Below, one piece after another: positions 1-14,482 of a stretch of 64,000 bases of DNA. Positions within the stretch are counted from its first letter, which is position 1, and each line of letters starts with the position of its first letter. The position numbers and the translations under genes were made by a program. The notes below the pieces were generated by a model. It made no database searches. It worked only from the letters and a program-made list of their open reading frames with translations, and was not told the origin of the DNA. Source of the DNA: Earliella scabrosa (taxonomy: Eukaryota; Basidiomycota; Agaricomycetes; Polyporales; Polyporaceae); contig JABYQQ010000001.1 in NCBI GenBank assembly GCA_022605405.1, forward strand, positions 3,658,001-3,722,000. Direction: 5' to 3'.

Positions 1-582
1 ACGTTGTGCGTATCCCGAGATGTCGGCCGCGAACGCTCTCTGCTGAGGGTCATAGTCCCGCGCGATGGGACTGTCGAGGTCGGCATCGTGCTCCTGATCG
101 TCGTGCCCTTCAGGAAGCTCGTCACGGCACTCCGGGTCGAGGTCGGAGTCGCGTTCGGGATGGAATGCGGAGAGGATGGTGTGAGCGAAGGAAGGGGCGA
201 GGGATGCAGACGAGCGCAGGGTGCTTGTGAGGGAGAGAGTGCGTCGGCGGCGGATGGCACCCGGGTGCAAAGGAGGACACGAGTAGGTGGTATTGGGACT
301 CAACAGGGGCGTGTTTTCGGTCGCGTCCGTATCGTCTGCGGCATCTGAATGCTGAGGGAGATGGACTGAGGAAGTGGGAGGGACATCGTATTCGTCTGAG
401 GGAGCCTGTGTGTGTGAATGCTCGCTGGCATCGGCGAGGGGCCGTCTTCTGCGATTGTGTCGCGTGCGACGAGGGGACGGATAGGGCGGTGGAGGATCTT
501 CTGGGGGAGTGGTGGAGAGAACAAGGGCGGGAGCGGAGGGGTCGTGGAGAAGAGGACTTGAGGGTGAATCGGCGGTGGACAT
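1..582 (-). CDS. N-terminal 194 codons of an unidentified protein, cut by the left edge
   Basis: A frame with no stop runs from an ATG at 582 to base 1 on the minus strand and must continue outside the window. Codon choice is strongly GC-ending. The N-terminus is rich in Ser, Pro and acidic residues: it starts MSTADSPSSPLLHDPS, then has a run of prolines (PEDPPPPYPSP), a basic patch (RTRHNRRRRP), a TENTPLLSP motif, an IRRRRTLSLTSTLRSSAS stretch and an acidic region (DSDLDPE). No membrane segment or enzyme motif appears in this part. Disordered leaders with a TPLLSP motif before an arginine/serine patch are common ahead of vacuolar or plasma-membrane transporter domains, so a transporter is possible, but that is inference. 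I do not recognise the gene. Confidence 0.65.
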   Translation of the reverse strand, partial: MSTADSPSSPLLHDPSAPALVLSTTPPEDPPPPYPSPRRTRHNRRRRPLADASEHSHTQAPSDEYDVPPTSSVHLPQHSDAADDTDATENTPLLSPNTTYSCPPLHPGAIRRRRTLSLTSTLRSSASLAPSFAHTILSAFHPERDSDLDPECRDELPEGHDDQEHDADLDSPIARDYDPQQRAFAADISGYAQR

Positions 583-2980
583 GGGGGAGGAAGGGAGGAG
601 GAGGAGAGTTAGGTTGCAGCACGCGTTGGAGCGAGGTTGGAGTGCTATCGGTGGCCGGACAACGGCCCTGGGCCGCGAGCGCTTGACATGCCATATAGGG
701 TTCGGGCGCCTCACGGGGGAGCTGGGCGCTCCATCCTGCACCATCCAAACTTTTTTTTGGGATCCTCGTTTATTGCCCTCGAGGGCCGAGCCCTATGGCA
801 GGCGGACGCGTAGCTAGGTATACGTACTGGTAATAAGAACGGGGGGTGGTTGCTGGTCAGGAGGCACCATCCAAACTTGAACAGCATCCTGCTTCTGCAT
901 TGAACTCGGCTTGGGCGTACAATCCGGGAGAACACACTAGTGGGCAGGTCGGATGTATGATATACGCGTTGCGCAACACGGCGGCAGTACAATAAGGAAG
1001 ACTACACCCGAAGGTGGTACTAAGTCTCGCTGGTGTCCGGCGCACGAACCGTCGGACCGAGCAGAGAGACACGAACTCAATCACGGAAAAGGGACGGGGG
1101 AAGACGAGCGATTGAGTGTGTAGACTAGAACAAGTGAGATGCAGGATTCGGGAGTGGGCGTGGGGGAAGCGGATAGTGTGCAGGGATTGGAAGTGAAAGT
1201 AGGATATCAAGAGACGTTAGTGCAGCGAGGGCCACGATCGAAGAAGGGAATAGGTATACGTCAGTAATGTGTGTGTGACCGGGAAAGGAGGGCACATCGG
1301 AGGCCAAGTAGAGAGTGGTCGAGTTGGGACGGGAGCGAAGGCGAGGCGTGGAAGGCGGGTGGAACACATGGGCGGATGGCAAGAGCCGCCTGGAATCGAG
1401 GCGGGAAGAGACGGGGGGCAGGACGAGAAAGAAGGAGAGGACATGTGGGCAGCACGACGTCATCGGCTACGCAATGGACGGCGTGGACGAAGCAGGGGAC
1501 ACGTTGTGCCGTCGATGGATTGGCCGAGGCAGAGCGACTTCGTGGGTGGATTCACAGCAGTGGACCAAGCCTAGGAGTAGCTGGATCCGAGGGGTTAGGA
1601 CAGGAAGAGCAGGGCGGGGCTGCAGCCGAGGCTGAGAGATGACAACGGCAATCCGCCCGCAGATCCGTAGCCACTCGGTCCAAGACGGCGACGGCCCGTT
1701 CTGGGAGTAGACCCGGACAAGCGGCGTCGGTCAATGGTTGGAAGAGCGTCGGGGAAGCGAGTTAGATAACGCGCAGCAGGACGTGCCAGCGCGTGGTCGA
1801 GCTAGACATTCCATGTCCCTATGAGCATGTGGCCGAGGTGAACGGCAGCTCTAGTCTAGCGAGCACAGACGCAGGTATGGAGTCGGAGCGAGGTTCTGAG
1901 GAATAGGCCGTCCATAAACGGCAGCGCAGGAGGAGATGGAGCGGTGCCGCGAGAAAGACGCCGATACGATTGGGGAGAGAGGTGGACCGGAGTTGGGAGG
2001 GTGAAGGAGAAGGAGAAGAGTGTGGCCGATGCGCTCGCGATCGTCAGAGAAGCTGAAGAGGCCGATGAGGTGTGGGGACGCCGGCTAACGGAGGCGGGAG
2101 CGGGCTTCTTGCGCGCGAGCCGGGTATGCACTGGCCAGACAGGCACCGGCGACGCTCGCCAGATGGAGAACGCTCGCGCGAGAGGACGAGAAAGGGAGCA
2201 AGGTGGACGAGTGAGGGCAAATCTGCGATCTGGATCTTGCCGGGTGTGACATTTATGTGACAGAAGTGGCAGGTTGTGCAGTGGGGCCACGGCTGCCCTC
2301 GCTCTCTGCTCCCTCTCTGGCAGGATCGCTCACGGCCACTCCAGCCGGGGATCCACCAGCCTGTGGCGACCCTGTCCAGCGCGTCCTCCGGATGCCCAGT
2401 GCAGTCCGAGCCCGTGCGCTGGCGACCGGCGGGCAGCCGAGCGGTTGGGCGAGGGTGGCTAGTCGCAGGAGCGGCATGGATCGGGGACGCTTTCGTAGAC
2501 CATTCCTTGTCAGCCGCCCGCCTTCCAGGACGAACGCCGGCACCTGCGCTGCTAGCCTCGCGCAGAACGTTCCGTCGTAGAGCTCTCTTCGCGATATGTT
2601 CCCTTCTGTCCCAGCTCGCGCCCTCTCCGCCCAGTCTTCTGACGCAGCCGTGTTTGTTTCTGCCCGCTGCGTCCGTGTCACACGCCCACCCACGCAATCC
2701 TCCCTCTCGGCGGTTGCATAACATAGCGCTACTCCAGTCAGACTGCATCGCGCATAAATACCACCTGCACTCGACCTGCCAATGCCATCGACTCGGCCCC
2801 TTCTCCGACGTCGTCCTCTCCCCAAAGCCACGCGCACACCACCTCCCCTGCGCCTTCTCCCTGCGTCACACTTCCTTCCCCTTCACATATATACTTCATC
2901 GCTCCCAGGTCTTCCACCGCGCCCTCCTCTTCTCCTTCAGACCACATCCCGCCCATCCTCTCCCAACCGTCCTCGGCATA
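583..2980. other. 2.4-kb divergent intergenic region
   Basis: This lies between the start of the left-edge gene (minus) and the halogenase (plus). Open frames on both strands are arginine/proline-rich and mutually overlapping, with no recognisable domain. The last 250 bases are pyrimidine-rich, as expected for a basidiomycete leader. A 15-base direct repeat GCACCATCCAAACTT occurs at 738-752 and 864-878; the first copy runs into a T8 tract. Confidence 0.5.
2753..2760 (+). promoter_or_regulatory. TATA-like element before the halogenase
   Basis: The sequence CATAAATA lies about 220 bases before the halogenase ATG. It is followed by a long C/T-rich leader. A second AT-rich site (ACATATATAC) lies near 2882-2891, about 90 bases before the ATG, and is the competing candidate. 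Confidence 0.35.
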
Positions 2981-5683
<2,703 letters not shown>

Positions 5684-6023
5684 CCGAGCACTATGCCCAG
5701 GCTCGTGGAATCGTCGGTTCTCGCCGTCGTGGAACTGCTTCTTGTTCAAACTGCTTGCGCCTGTCCCCTCCCACTGTCACGCTTTGTATACTATGCCGTG
5801 TTTGTGTCCCTCGCTATCGCTGTGTATCATCTCGGAAGGCCCGAGTTGCTGTTGTAAATCTATGCTGCGTTCTACCGCTCGATAGTCGCCTGTGCCAGTG
5901 CACACTGGTGCAGCTCGATGGCCACACGCGCACTGAATAATATCATAATCTAAAGCGGATAATAAGGTAAACACGAACACGAGCAGACTCCAACCCGCCC
6001 CCATCGTCCTCCCCATCTCACGT

Positions 6024-9000
6024 CTAGTCCCACTTCACCCTCTTCGCATACTCCCGGATGTTCGACACAAACGAGTCCTGCACCTCGTCGCCCGCGCCCG
6101 TCGCCACCTTCAGGATGATCTCGTTGAGGCCAGTCGACCCCAGGACGTCCACATGGTCGCTCGTCGTCCCGCCGCCTCGCGGGATCGTCGCGACCGGGTT
6201 ATGCGGGAGCTATATGCGCACACCGATAAAGTCGCATGAGCCTCACCCACACCCACACCCGCACTCGCACTCATCCAGACACGCACCTCGACCGTCGTGA
6301 CGCGTATCCCCGCGGGGTTCCACCGCTCGCGCTTCCATCCCTCGACACACATCGCGCCCAGACTCAACAAGCTGACCGTACCGTCGCCCTCGCCCATCTT
6401 GACGCCGTTGACGACGGGCGGGTTCAAGGCTTCGTCCGTGTACTCGGCGTCGATGTACGTCGCGCGCGCGAGCGGCATGTCGAGCGGCGGGCGCGGCGAC
6501 GTGCAGTTCGCGCCGCTCGCGGGGTCCGCGTCCGCGCAGAGCGCGTGCGGGTCGTCCGGCCCGACCTCGTCGTACTCGTAGTCTTGCTGGGTGTACCAGT
6601 ACGAGCGCTGCGCGTGGATCGTGCCGGGTTGCAGTCAAAGTCAGTGGAGTGGGGGTGAGACGGGTTGGACGGGACAGACGGAGGCAGACGGAGGGAGAGG
6701 AGACGGGACGGACCTCTGTGTCTTTGCCGTGTCCGTAGACGCAGTAGATCTTCATCGAGGGCGCGCGCGGGAGCCTGCATGATGATGACGACGACGCGTC
6801 AGAGTGATTCGAAGGTGTGCTGTTGTAGACTGCGTGCAACGTACTGAATCTCCAGCGGATTGGTCCACTTCGTGAAGTCGAGGTTGTTCTTCTTGAGCTG
6901 CTCGACGTCCCGCTCGATCCCGAACGAGTAGTTTCCCGCAAGCATTTTCTGGGGCCCGAGGAAGTGTCATGATATGCTGGAAGCGCGGAACACACATGCC
7001 TACCTGGAATGTGATCGGAGTGCGCTCGAGAATCCAGGTACCAGCCTGGCTGGACGTCATGTTGTACAAGTTGGTGTCGCCCTGCAGAGCAGGCGAGTTC
7101 TGTCTGAATGCGATCAATGCGCCGTGGCTCTGTGTACTGTTCTCCCAGTCGTCTGGCGCAGAATCGGCAGTGCCCCACACATCGTCTCCGCCCTGTACCA
7201 CGAGTGGTCAGATACAGACAGACTGGACAGAGATGCATGTCAACATGCTCATACCTTGATCCACATGCTAGCACTGCCTGCCCAACTGCGAAAGAGCTTC
7301 TGACGTTCCTTCCGCGAGAAGAATCGCTCGAGGACTGTCACAACAGGGTTAAGCCCATCATGGGTATAACAAGTCACAGGCTTGACCGACCATATGCGCC
7401 TGCCGGGTTGACTTGTACAGTATCCTTCATCTCCCCGGAGAGGAACGCCGCCATAGCTTTCGCCTTACCAAGATCATTGTGAGTGATAGTCGGACGGTGC
7501 AGGGTCTGCGACATACCACTCCCTACATGCGGCGTCAGAGATCGTCATAAACCTCATAGCGCACTGACTTACCAGGTGCGTACCAGCGACTGAGATAACA
7601 GCTTCGATGTGATTCTGACCCACCATCTGTCAGCCGACATCGAAGATGACGATAATCCTAGCTTACCTCAACCCAATCGGGTCCTCCCTTCCCATGTAGA
7701 GGCGACTCGACCCACTTCAAACTGATGGACAGTCAATCAGGGACCCCTCTTCCCGGTTAGGTGGCATGACATACAAATACTGCAAGAAGCTGTGAGCATG
7801 CAATCTACACCCTGTTCACATCACTTACCAATATCACCTGTAAACACAAGCAAAGAGCCATGAGCCACAAACACCACATCGTCACGAGAAACGCTCACAG
7901 TGCTACCCATTGAATGTGCGGTCAATACGACCTTGCGATTCTCTCGAGCTCTGAATGGCTTCGTCAACCAAGTCTTTTGTGTGCGAGATTGCATGCCCGA
8001 CAAGACAGCGACGGAACTACGTCAAACGAACCGTGAAACTCACACAAAGCCCTCGATAGTAGCGCGCAGCTTTGAGAAATAACCGTCTCGTTCCTCCAGA
8101 TTGTAGTAGGAGAGGCGCCAGTCGTACGGTGCAAGATGCAGGTTGTTGGTATCATACCCAACCACGGCCAGGTTCTCCACGATCTTCGACCTGAGTTCAC
8201 AAAGAAATGAATTGCTCATAAACATCTCGAGGTATTTGTGCATACATGAGGATCTACGAGCAGTAACGCACCAGAGCCAGTATCCTTGTATGAAGCTGCT
8301 CGCGGCGTCAATACCTTCCGCAGCCCTGACCTTGACCCCAGGAGGGTCAAGCCCAGTGACCGGATCAAGCATGAGAGCGGCGATCCACTTGTCGCGGTTG
8401 AATGTGACTTGGGAGATCATGGAGAACCCACCCCACAGCTTCTTGCGGAAGAATGCTCGGTAGTCAGGCGAGGTGGACCACGATTCCAGTCCCTGTTTGC
8501 GGACTCGTTCTGGGCGTGCATGAACCCCAAGATATTGGAAACTCACGGTTGAGATAATCCCCGGCACCAATACGACGGGGTGTTTCGCTGACAGGCCTCT
8601 AGCCGCCATGGCCTCACCCACGGTGAATTCAAGGCCATTATTTGCAAGCTTCCACGGTTCAGGTATGTTCTTCCATATACGTTGCCATTCCATTTCCACG
8701 CGTGAAAGATCTAGCTGGGGTAAATCCAGGGTGGGAAACTCTGGCATGCTGACTTCGAACTCGTCCATGAGGAGGGCGAGATGAGTCTGGAAGTCTTGAA
8801 AGTCGGTGGGCTGGATGAACATGAAGCCAACTAGCACTCCCACTGTGGCGCATCCTATGAATCTTTCATCTCACATGAGGGGGAGATTACTCACGAAAGA
8901 GGCCCAATGGAAAGAGAAAGCGACGTGTGGCATAGAAATGCCGGGCATCCTACTCGGGACGCGGCCGTATTTCATGCTGGTACTCGAGCATCATAAGTGC

Positions 9001-9170
9001 GTGCGTACCTTTCGCTCGTCTTTCTTGCTGATGCCTTTCACTTTGTTCTCCGTCCCCTCCTTGATATCGTGCAGGTCGTGAACGTTCGTGTCTTGATCGT
9101 CATGGTGAGATTCCGCAAGCACGGAGTCGGACTGGTTTCTCTTCTTCAACCTCCTTTGTGTCAGAGACAT
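6024..9170 (-). CDS. Phospholipid:diacylglycerol acyltransferase, LRO1/PDAT type (18 exons)
   Basis: Exons, 5' to 3': 9170-9009, 8949-8895, 8854-8547, 8492-8272, 8190-8044, 7950-7899, 7837-7829, 7779-7775, 7721-7667, 7614-7573, 7522-7517, 7463-7391, 7334-7255, 7192-7004, 6948-6845, 6774-6714, 6607-6287 and 6209-6024. They give 691 residues (yeast Lro1 has 661). The enzyme moves an acyl chain from a phospholipid to diacylglycerol to make triacylglycerol in the ER. A basic cytosolic N-terminus is followed by one membrane anchor (about residues 62-82). The catalytic triad of this LCAT-like family is S311 in AHSMG, D598 in GDGTVSLLS and H649 in SDHVDVLGS; the D-H gap of 51 equals that of Lro1. 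PGIISTGLESW and APYDWRLSYYNLE are further family blocks. Exons 7, 8 and 11 are only 9, 5 and 6 bases. The gene is tail to tail with the halogenase, 340 bases apart. Confidence 0.95.
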
Positions 9171-10553
9171 GAGAGCTCAATGTAAAAGAAAGCAGGCCGC
9201 CAAGCTGCTAGTGTACCAGCGGGAGAGGGGAAGTTGCAAGTTGCCTGAAGAGGCCTGAGCGCTGAGTTTGGACGCGTCGCGAGGCATGCCGTGGTTTCGG
9301 AACTCTACGTAAGACCTAACCCTAGACCACTGTTACCGCTTCCCGGGCCGGACCAGGCCATGGCGTCGTCGAGTATATGCAAGGTTTGCTTTCTCTCCAC
9401 CCATCCCTGCGCCCCCTCTAACCAGCAAGTTGTCACACAGTTCAGTTACTGTAAATCGATACCATTCCTATGCTCAATAATTGTCATATGTACCAACGAC
9501 TCCGACGGCGAGTGGAAGCGTCACCAAATTCCGGATCCAAGCTTCGAGGTATTCACTGGCTTTTGTCCGGGCTGGCCTTTAAGACAGTATGCATCTGCCA
9601 GTATCCCCAAATGGACGGGTTTCCACAGTCGTCTACAACGACGTAGTTCCCGTGCCTCGGGCAAATTCACGAACCTTGGACAGCGGATCATGCCACAGGT
9701 ACTCACTATGTGTATCAATCATCTGGCAGTGCGTCACATACCTGACCCATGGATGTATGGCAGCAACCAGGCCGTGGACATGTCAGCGCTCCGTTCACAC
9801 CACGGACCTTTGGAGCCATCCGACTGGGGCCTTCAGGCCGTTCTCTCTCCCCCGAGACAAGTCATGGACCTCCACCATCTGAAATTGAAACATATGTTTC
9901 TCGCATGCATACTAGTACAGGGTCTCCGTGAAGACTTTGCTGCAACTGGAGCCTGGGATTGGTATAGAGTGCGTATTTTTGTACTGTTGGCGCTTACAAG
10001 CCTTCTCACGAAACCCTCACTTCCTCCTCTCTCACTCTCACCAACCACGACTCGTATCGCACAGCCTGTGTGATAATGTGCCTTGTTCGAGGTTATCCCT
10101 GCGTCTCTGTTGGCGTCTGTCACTAAGATTCCCCCTAATAGCCCCCTGCATCCCACGGCGGCGCGCCCACGACCAGTTAACCCGGTGGCAATCATCCGTA
10201 ACGGGTGACAGTTGCAGTGGCCGGCAGTCGGACACCCGACGTGTCTCTGCGCCATGTCTGCGCATGCGTCTGCCCGCTGTGGGAGATAGCTCCCGGTTCC
10301 GTGTCTCCGGGTGCAACCCAAACGTATGGCAGTGTGTGCGCAGGGATGTGCGACTCCCACTGACGTGCCGCCGTGGTTGTCGCACAATGCTCGGAGCTCT
10401 CTCGGTTCTGCTGCGCTATATACTTGGTCCTCCTCCATTTCCGTCCCTCCACTCAGCCCCTGACTGAGACTGTCTGTCTTCACTCGCTCTTGCTTCTCTA
10501 TCCTCCGTCATCTCTTTTCTCTCTCAGAGCGCTACCTAACATCATCATACATC
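9171..10553. other. 1.4-kb divergent intergenic region
   Basis: This separates the acyltransferase start (minus) from a DUF6593 gene (plus). The one long open frame (about 9291-10073, plus) has no family motif and no favourable codon bias, and I treat it as chance. The right 150 bases are C/T-rich leader. Confidence 0.45.
10417..10422 (+). promoter_or_regulatory. TATA box of the first DUF6593 gene
   Basis: TATATA sits 131 bases before the ATG at 10554 and is followed by a C/T-rich leader. This is the usual layout for a strongly transcribed basidiomycete gene. Confidence 0.5.
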
Positions 10554-11332
10554 ATGCCGCCTCCCGCAGCCAAGCCGAAGCCGCCGCAGAAGCTCGAGTT
10601 CACAATGAACAGCCTTCGAAACACGACGCTGTCGACGGGCGACGACTCGTTGTATTTCGAGATTGTGACTCGCTACTGGCACCCCAACCTCACCAAGATC
10701 AACAAGTTCGACATGGAGACCCGAGAGCTCGTGACTGTGGCAGAGATTGAAGGCCTGCAGACGGGGGAGCCCAGAGTGCGTTTCGGTGGCGACAAAGGCC
10801 ACTGGACCTCTGCGACAGACTTCCTCAAGTACGACAATGAGCATATGTGAGTGTTCTCCACTCGCTCCGGAGTGAACGTAGAGGGTCCTAACGGTGAACG
10901 CTCTGACGTCATAAGCAGTGGCGGCACCTTCCAAGCCAACAGCGGAGCGGAATATCGCTGGAAGACACATCGTGGACGCTTCCAGGTGCGCACATCATCG
11001 ACCGTCCTCGAGCCGGGGGATGTTCCATCAATTAATCCGAGTCTATCTGGCGTACAGCTTATCAAGTCTGACGACCCCGAGAAGAAACCCGTTGCCGAGT
11101 TTCACCCGCACAAGAGGCATTTCTTCGTTTTCCGGATGTCCAAGCACGCGTTCTTCGAGGTGCAGCCTATCCCGGAAATCACTGACGCAATCGACAAGTT
11201 CATCGGTGAGTTGGGTTCGCGATGACGATGGGCCATATGAGTGACAATTTGCTCCAATATACAGTGAGTTATCTATTGGTCGAAAGGCGAAGAAGGGACT
11301 CTCGTATCCGAGTAAAGCTTGAGAGGCACTGA
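10554..11332 (+). CDS. DUF6593-type protein (4 exons)
   Basis: Exons 10554-10846, 10919-10985, 11058-11205 and 11265-11332 give 191 residues. The pattern fits the small DUF6593 proteins found in many copies in Agaricomycetes. An N-terminal half carries RYWHPNLTKINKFDMETRELV, then comes GAEYRWKTHRGRFQ, then FFVFRMSKHAFFEVQP, and a C-terminal basic tail VSYLLVERRRRDS. There is no signal peptide or membrane segment. The biochemical role of the family is unknown. A second, diverged member lies at 36225-36974. The fourth exon is needed: reading through its intron gives a premature stop and loses the family's hydrophobic-basic C-terminus. The gene is convergent with the dioxygenase 200 bases downstream. 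Confidence 0.82.
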
Positions 11333-11532
11333 GTCCGATGCTTGTCTTCTGCCTTGGTTTATTATATCGTTACTGTGGACCCTCCTGATATGGTGGTTTC
11401 CCTACCGACGCTCTTTCTCGTAATTGACCAAAATACTCTTACATACATGTGGGCGAGTCCATCTGCCCTTGTCCAATCGTTATTAGACATTCGAAGCCTT
11501 CTCTTTTCCTACCTATATACAAGGTGGCGTGG

Positions 11533-12987
11533 TCAATATGCGCCGCCCTGGGCAGGTATGCCTTGCGGGTAGAATTGCTTGAACATGTCGGGGTAGTGTC
11601 GCTCCGCCACATCGGGATGGCTCCTGATACAGTATCAGCAAGAGCCGCAACTGGTATACGGTTAAACATACTTGACACGACCGATCAAAGCGACTTGACC
11701 AGTCGGATACTGCCCATATTCTGCATAATTGACCGCTACAGAGAGTGGGCATGGTCACCAGTAGACAATGTGATCAAGTAATCATCACGTACAATCGGTA
11801 GCTCCGAGCTGTCCACGAGATTCTTTCAGCTTCAAGATCTCTGGCTTGACTGGAGGAACCAATGAGCCTCGGCAACCCTGATAAAGCAATAGCATACGTA
11901 CAATCAACCACTAAGTCCCCAATGCGGATACCCTGTGCAATGTTCTGGAAAAACGGGATCGAGTACCGCGGGGTTGACCCAGGAGGAGGAGACAGTACGC
12001 GGTGAGAGGTGGCGCATGCGAGTCCTTGCGTGACAGTTTCCAAGGCTGGAGTGTGCGGGAGGGCGATGAGGTGAAACGCACAGCGGTTAGAAATATCGCG
12101 CTATACCTTTGCCGATATTGATAACGAAAGTGCCAGGGATGGGTGGGGCGTCGATCCATTCACCAGCGAGGTTCTGTACCTGCAAGCCGGGGTGGTCGGA
12201 TGCCTGAAGAAGCTGCTTGATGGGTTAGTAACGACTATCAACAGATGGACCTGCACAACAGAACACGCACGAACGTGAGAAACCCGCCATCGAAGTGGGG
12301 GCCCACCCCCTGGTCGGACTCGCCTTCCTTGCGGGCGGGATACTTTACGATCTTGGACCGGTGCTGCATTATGCCAGGCTTCGGTCTCGTCTCTCTGTTG
12401 AAGAATGGTGCAAAGACCGTATTGGGGACCTCGAAGGCTTCTGCGATGAGCTCGATGAACTCGTAGCTCAACTGTTCGACTTGATCCAGGTAGCGCAGGT
12501 ATGTCTCTCTGAAACCGGGGAGCAGCTCCTCCGGCAGCCACTGACAACAACGTTGAGTACAAACATCGTGTACGCCGGAGATGAATAGAAACAGACGAAC
12601 CTGAGGCTGTCCCCATAGTTTGAGGTACTCCGGGTCACCTGGCTGCCATCGGTTCTCATAGGGTGTGCCGAAGTCGAACTGCTCCCTCTGGTCGGTCTTT
12701 CCCTTGGTGATCTCGGCACCGAATCGAGTGTAACCGAAGAAATGGGGTGAGTTAGACATGCGAATGCGATCCTTCTCCTCTTGTGGGACGTCAAAGAGTC
12801 GCGGAGTATACTCGACTAAAGCATCTATGTCGGCGCGCGCAACGGGCGGATTGGCCAAGTAGAGGAAGCCGACGTGAACGAGTGCATGACGCAATCGGTC
12901 CACGAACTCTTTGTGACCCGCCGGAGTCGAGAGGAGGGAGTAGTCCAAGATCGGAATGCTAGAGAAATGAGCAGAATTGCCAGGCAT
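11533..12987 (-). CDS. 2-oxoglutarate/Fe(II)-dependent dioxygenase, isopenicillin-N-synthase-like (7 exons)
   Basis: Exons 12987-12601, 12540-12271, 12212-12107, 12045-11902, 11849-11793, 11735-11672 and 11623-11533 join to 372 residues. The N-terminal DIOX_N part carries IPILDYSLLS and FLYLANPPV. The C-terminal jelly-roll holds the iron ligands H211 and D213 (GPHFDGGFLTF) and H269 (ATSHRVLSP), and R281 (TPRYSIPFF) for the 2-oxoglutarate carboxylate. The family hydroxylates, desaturates or cyclises small molecules; fungal members include both metabolic enzymes and tailoring enzymes. The substrate is not predictable here. A TATA-like TTATAAG lies about 90 bases upstream. Close proximity to the halogenase (about 6 kb) is noted but does not prove a shared pathway. 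Confidence 0.92.
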
Positions 12988-14482
12988 GCTTCGGGATGTG
13001 AACTCGGAAAGTTGAGATGAACTTTGCTAGGGCACCAGGTTGACGAGGGCCAGTTGCGAACAGTGTGACCCTTATAAGACTGTGTGACGAGAGAATCAGG
13101 ACAGAGCCTTGGATTCCGACGGATGACGCGATATGAGGGATACCTGAGCTTGTGACCTATAGAGCGGGGACCGATTGGTCATCGTGGTTGCCTTGCTGTC
13201 CGTTGTACATTCTGACCAGCTACAGTTGCAACTTGCCCGTGTTGAGGGCAACTACTTACTGCTAATACTAGGTGAGCTTACGCCGCAGAAACAGTGACAC
13301 CAACATGGACAGTGGCAGGATACATAAACCGCGTCGGGGCCATGACTCGGAGTCCAAGTCTGTGAAGCTTTGGACGAACGCGACAAGTTCCTCGTCCAGT
13401 GTAATCTGTCCTGATTCTAACCTGGTATTGGTCCTACGCTAGCGTCGCTGGCGATATTCAATACCTAGCCTATCAGGCCTGTATGGCGACTCAAGATCAG
13501 TCAAGTCATGGTAAAGCTCAGACTTGGATCGGGGAAACCCGGCTTACAAGTGTGCACTCAGCTCGCAGATTTGGAACAGGGGGAGGCGCTAGGACTACTC
13601 CATCCTCTTCATCAACTTTCTCTGGTCATCGACTCCGGTCTTGTTCGTCGGTCTCGCACATCCATAACTCACCTGGACACAGCTTAACCTTGAGGCCGCG
13701 TTTGACAATCTGTACAAGTGTCTTGCAAGGCCCGTGGCAACATCTGTAGCGAGCAAGGCAATGAATGGCCTGCTCCATGATTGGATTCTATGGTGAGTGC
13801 AATATGTCTTGTCTTCTCGCTCAGCTTGACTACCCTACAACTGCACGATACCCATATACATGGTCCCTACAACATATCCCACGAGGTGCGACGCGCCGAC
13901 AGGCTCTCATCGCACGTAGATATCCACCACCAAGCCCGAACTGCGAATATGGGCCAACTGCCACAAGCAGCTTTCATGTTACAGACCGACAGTGTCATAG
14001 CGACTCGGATGGGTGAGCTGCGGCGACCTGCAGCACCCCGGGCCCTCGTTATCTCCAGGTTCGCGCTCGAACACGTTGCCCAAAGGCCGTACCCACGACT
14101 GGCACGCGCTCCGGACGAAGCCGATGAGTTGAAGCTACTCCGTCGTCGGACCGCAAAGTCTTCGTTAGCAGGGCTGCGGTGGGGCATGTCTAGAGGGAGC
14201 ACGTGGGGACACATCCGCTATGTGGTCTGCTCGATTGTGTGTCGTGTTTAGGTCTCATATGTGTAGATAGCAGCACCGACGGAATCGCAGCTGAGTTGCA
14301 ACTCTATGCGGGGGACGGTACAGAAACGCACGGGCCTCTTTGCCGGGTGCCGCGCTCCGGGGATTGCCGGCCCAGGGGTTCAACCTTTACTGTCGACCAC
14401 CAACTCCCTCACTCGTCGCCGAAGCAGCCCCGCTCCCCTCCGCTCCTCCCTCCCGCCTCCGACGCGTCGCACCGTCTGCACC
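12988..14482. other. 1.5-kb divergent intergenic region
   Basis: This lies between the dioxygenase (minus) and the PWWP gene (plus). A plus-strand frame around 13949-14251 reads plausibly for about 100 codons (an ALVISRFALEHVAQRP-like stretch, then a charged DEADELKLLRRR stretch), but it has no family match I know and no clear promoter, so I do not call it a gene. Nothing else is seen. Confidence 0.35.
13073..13078 (-). promoter_or_regulatory. TATA-like element before the dioxygenase
   Basis: On the minus strand this reads TATAAG within GTCTTATAAGGG. It lies 86-91 bases before the dioxygenase ATG at 12987. Confidence 0.45.

Noticed and set aside
6241..6275. CCCACA-type tandem repeat as a regulatory element
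   Set aside because: It lies in the last intron of the acyltransferase and is short and imperfect, so it is simple low-complexity intron sequence.
9291..10073. 260-codon open frame between the acyltransferase and the DUF6593 gene
   Set aside because: There is no codon bias or known motif, and it lies in what should be a divergent promoter region.
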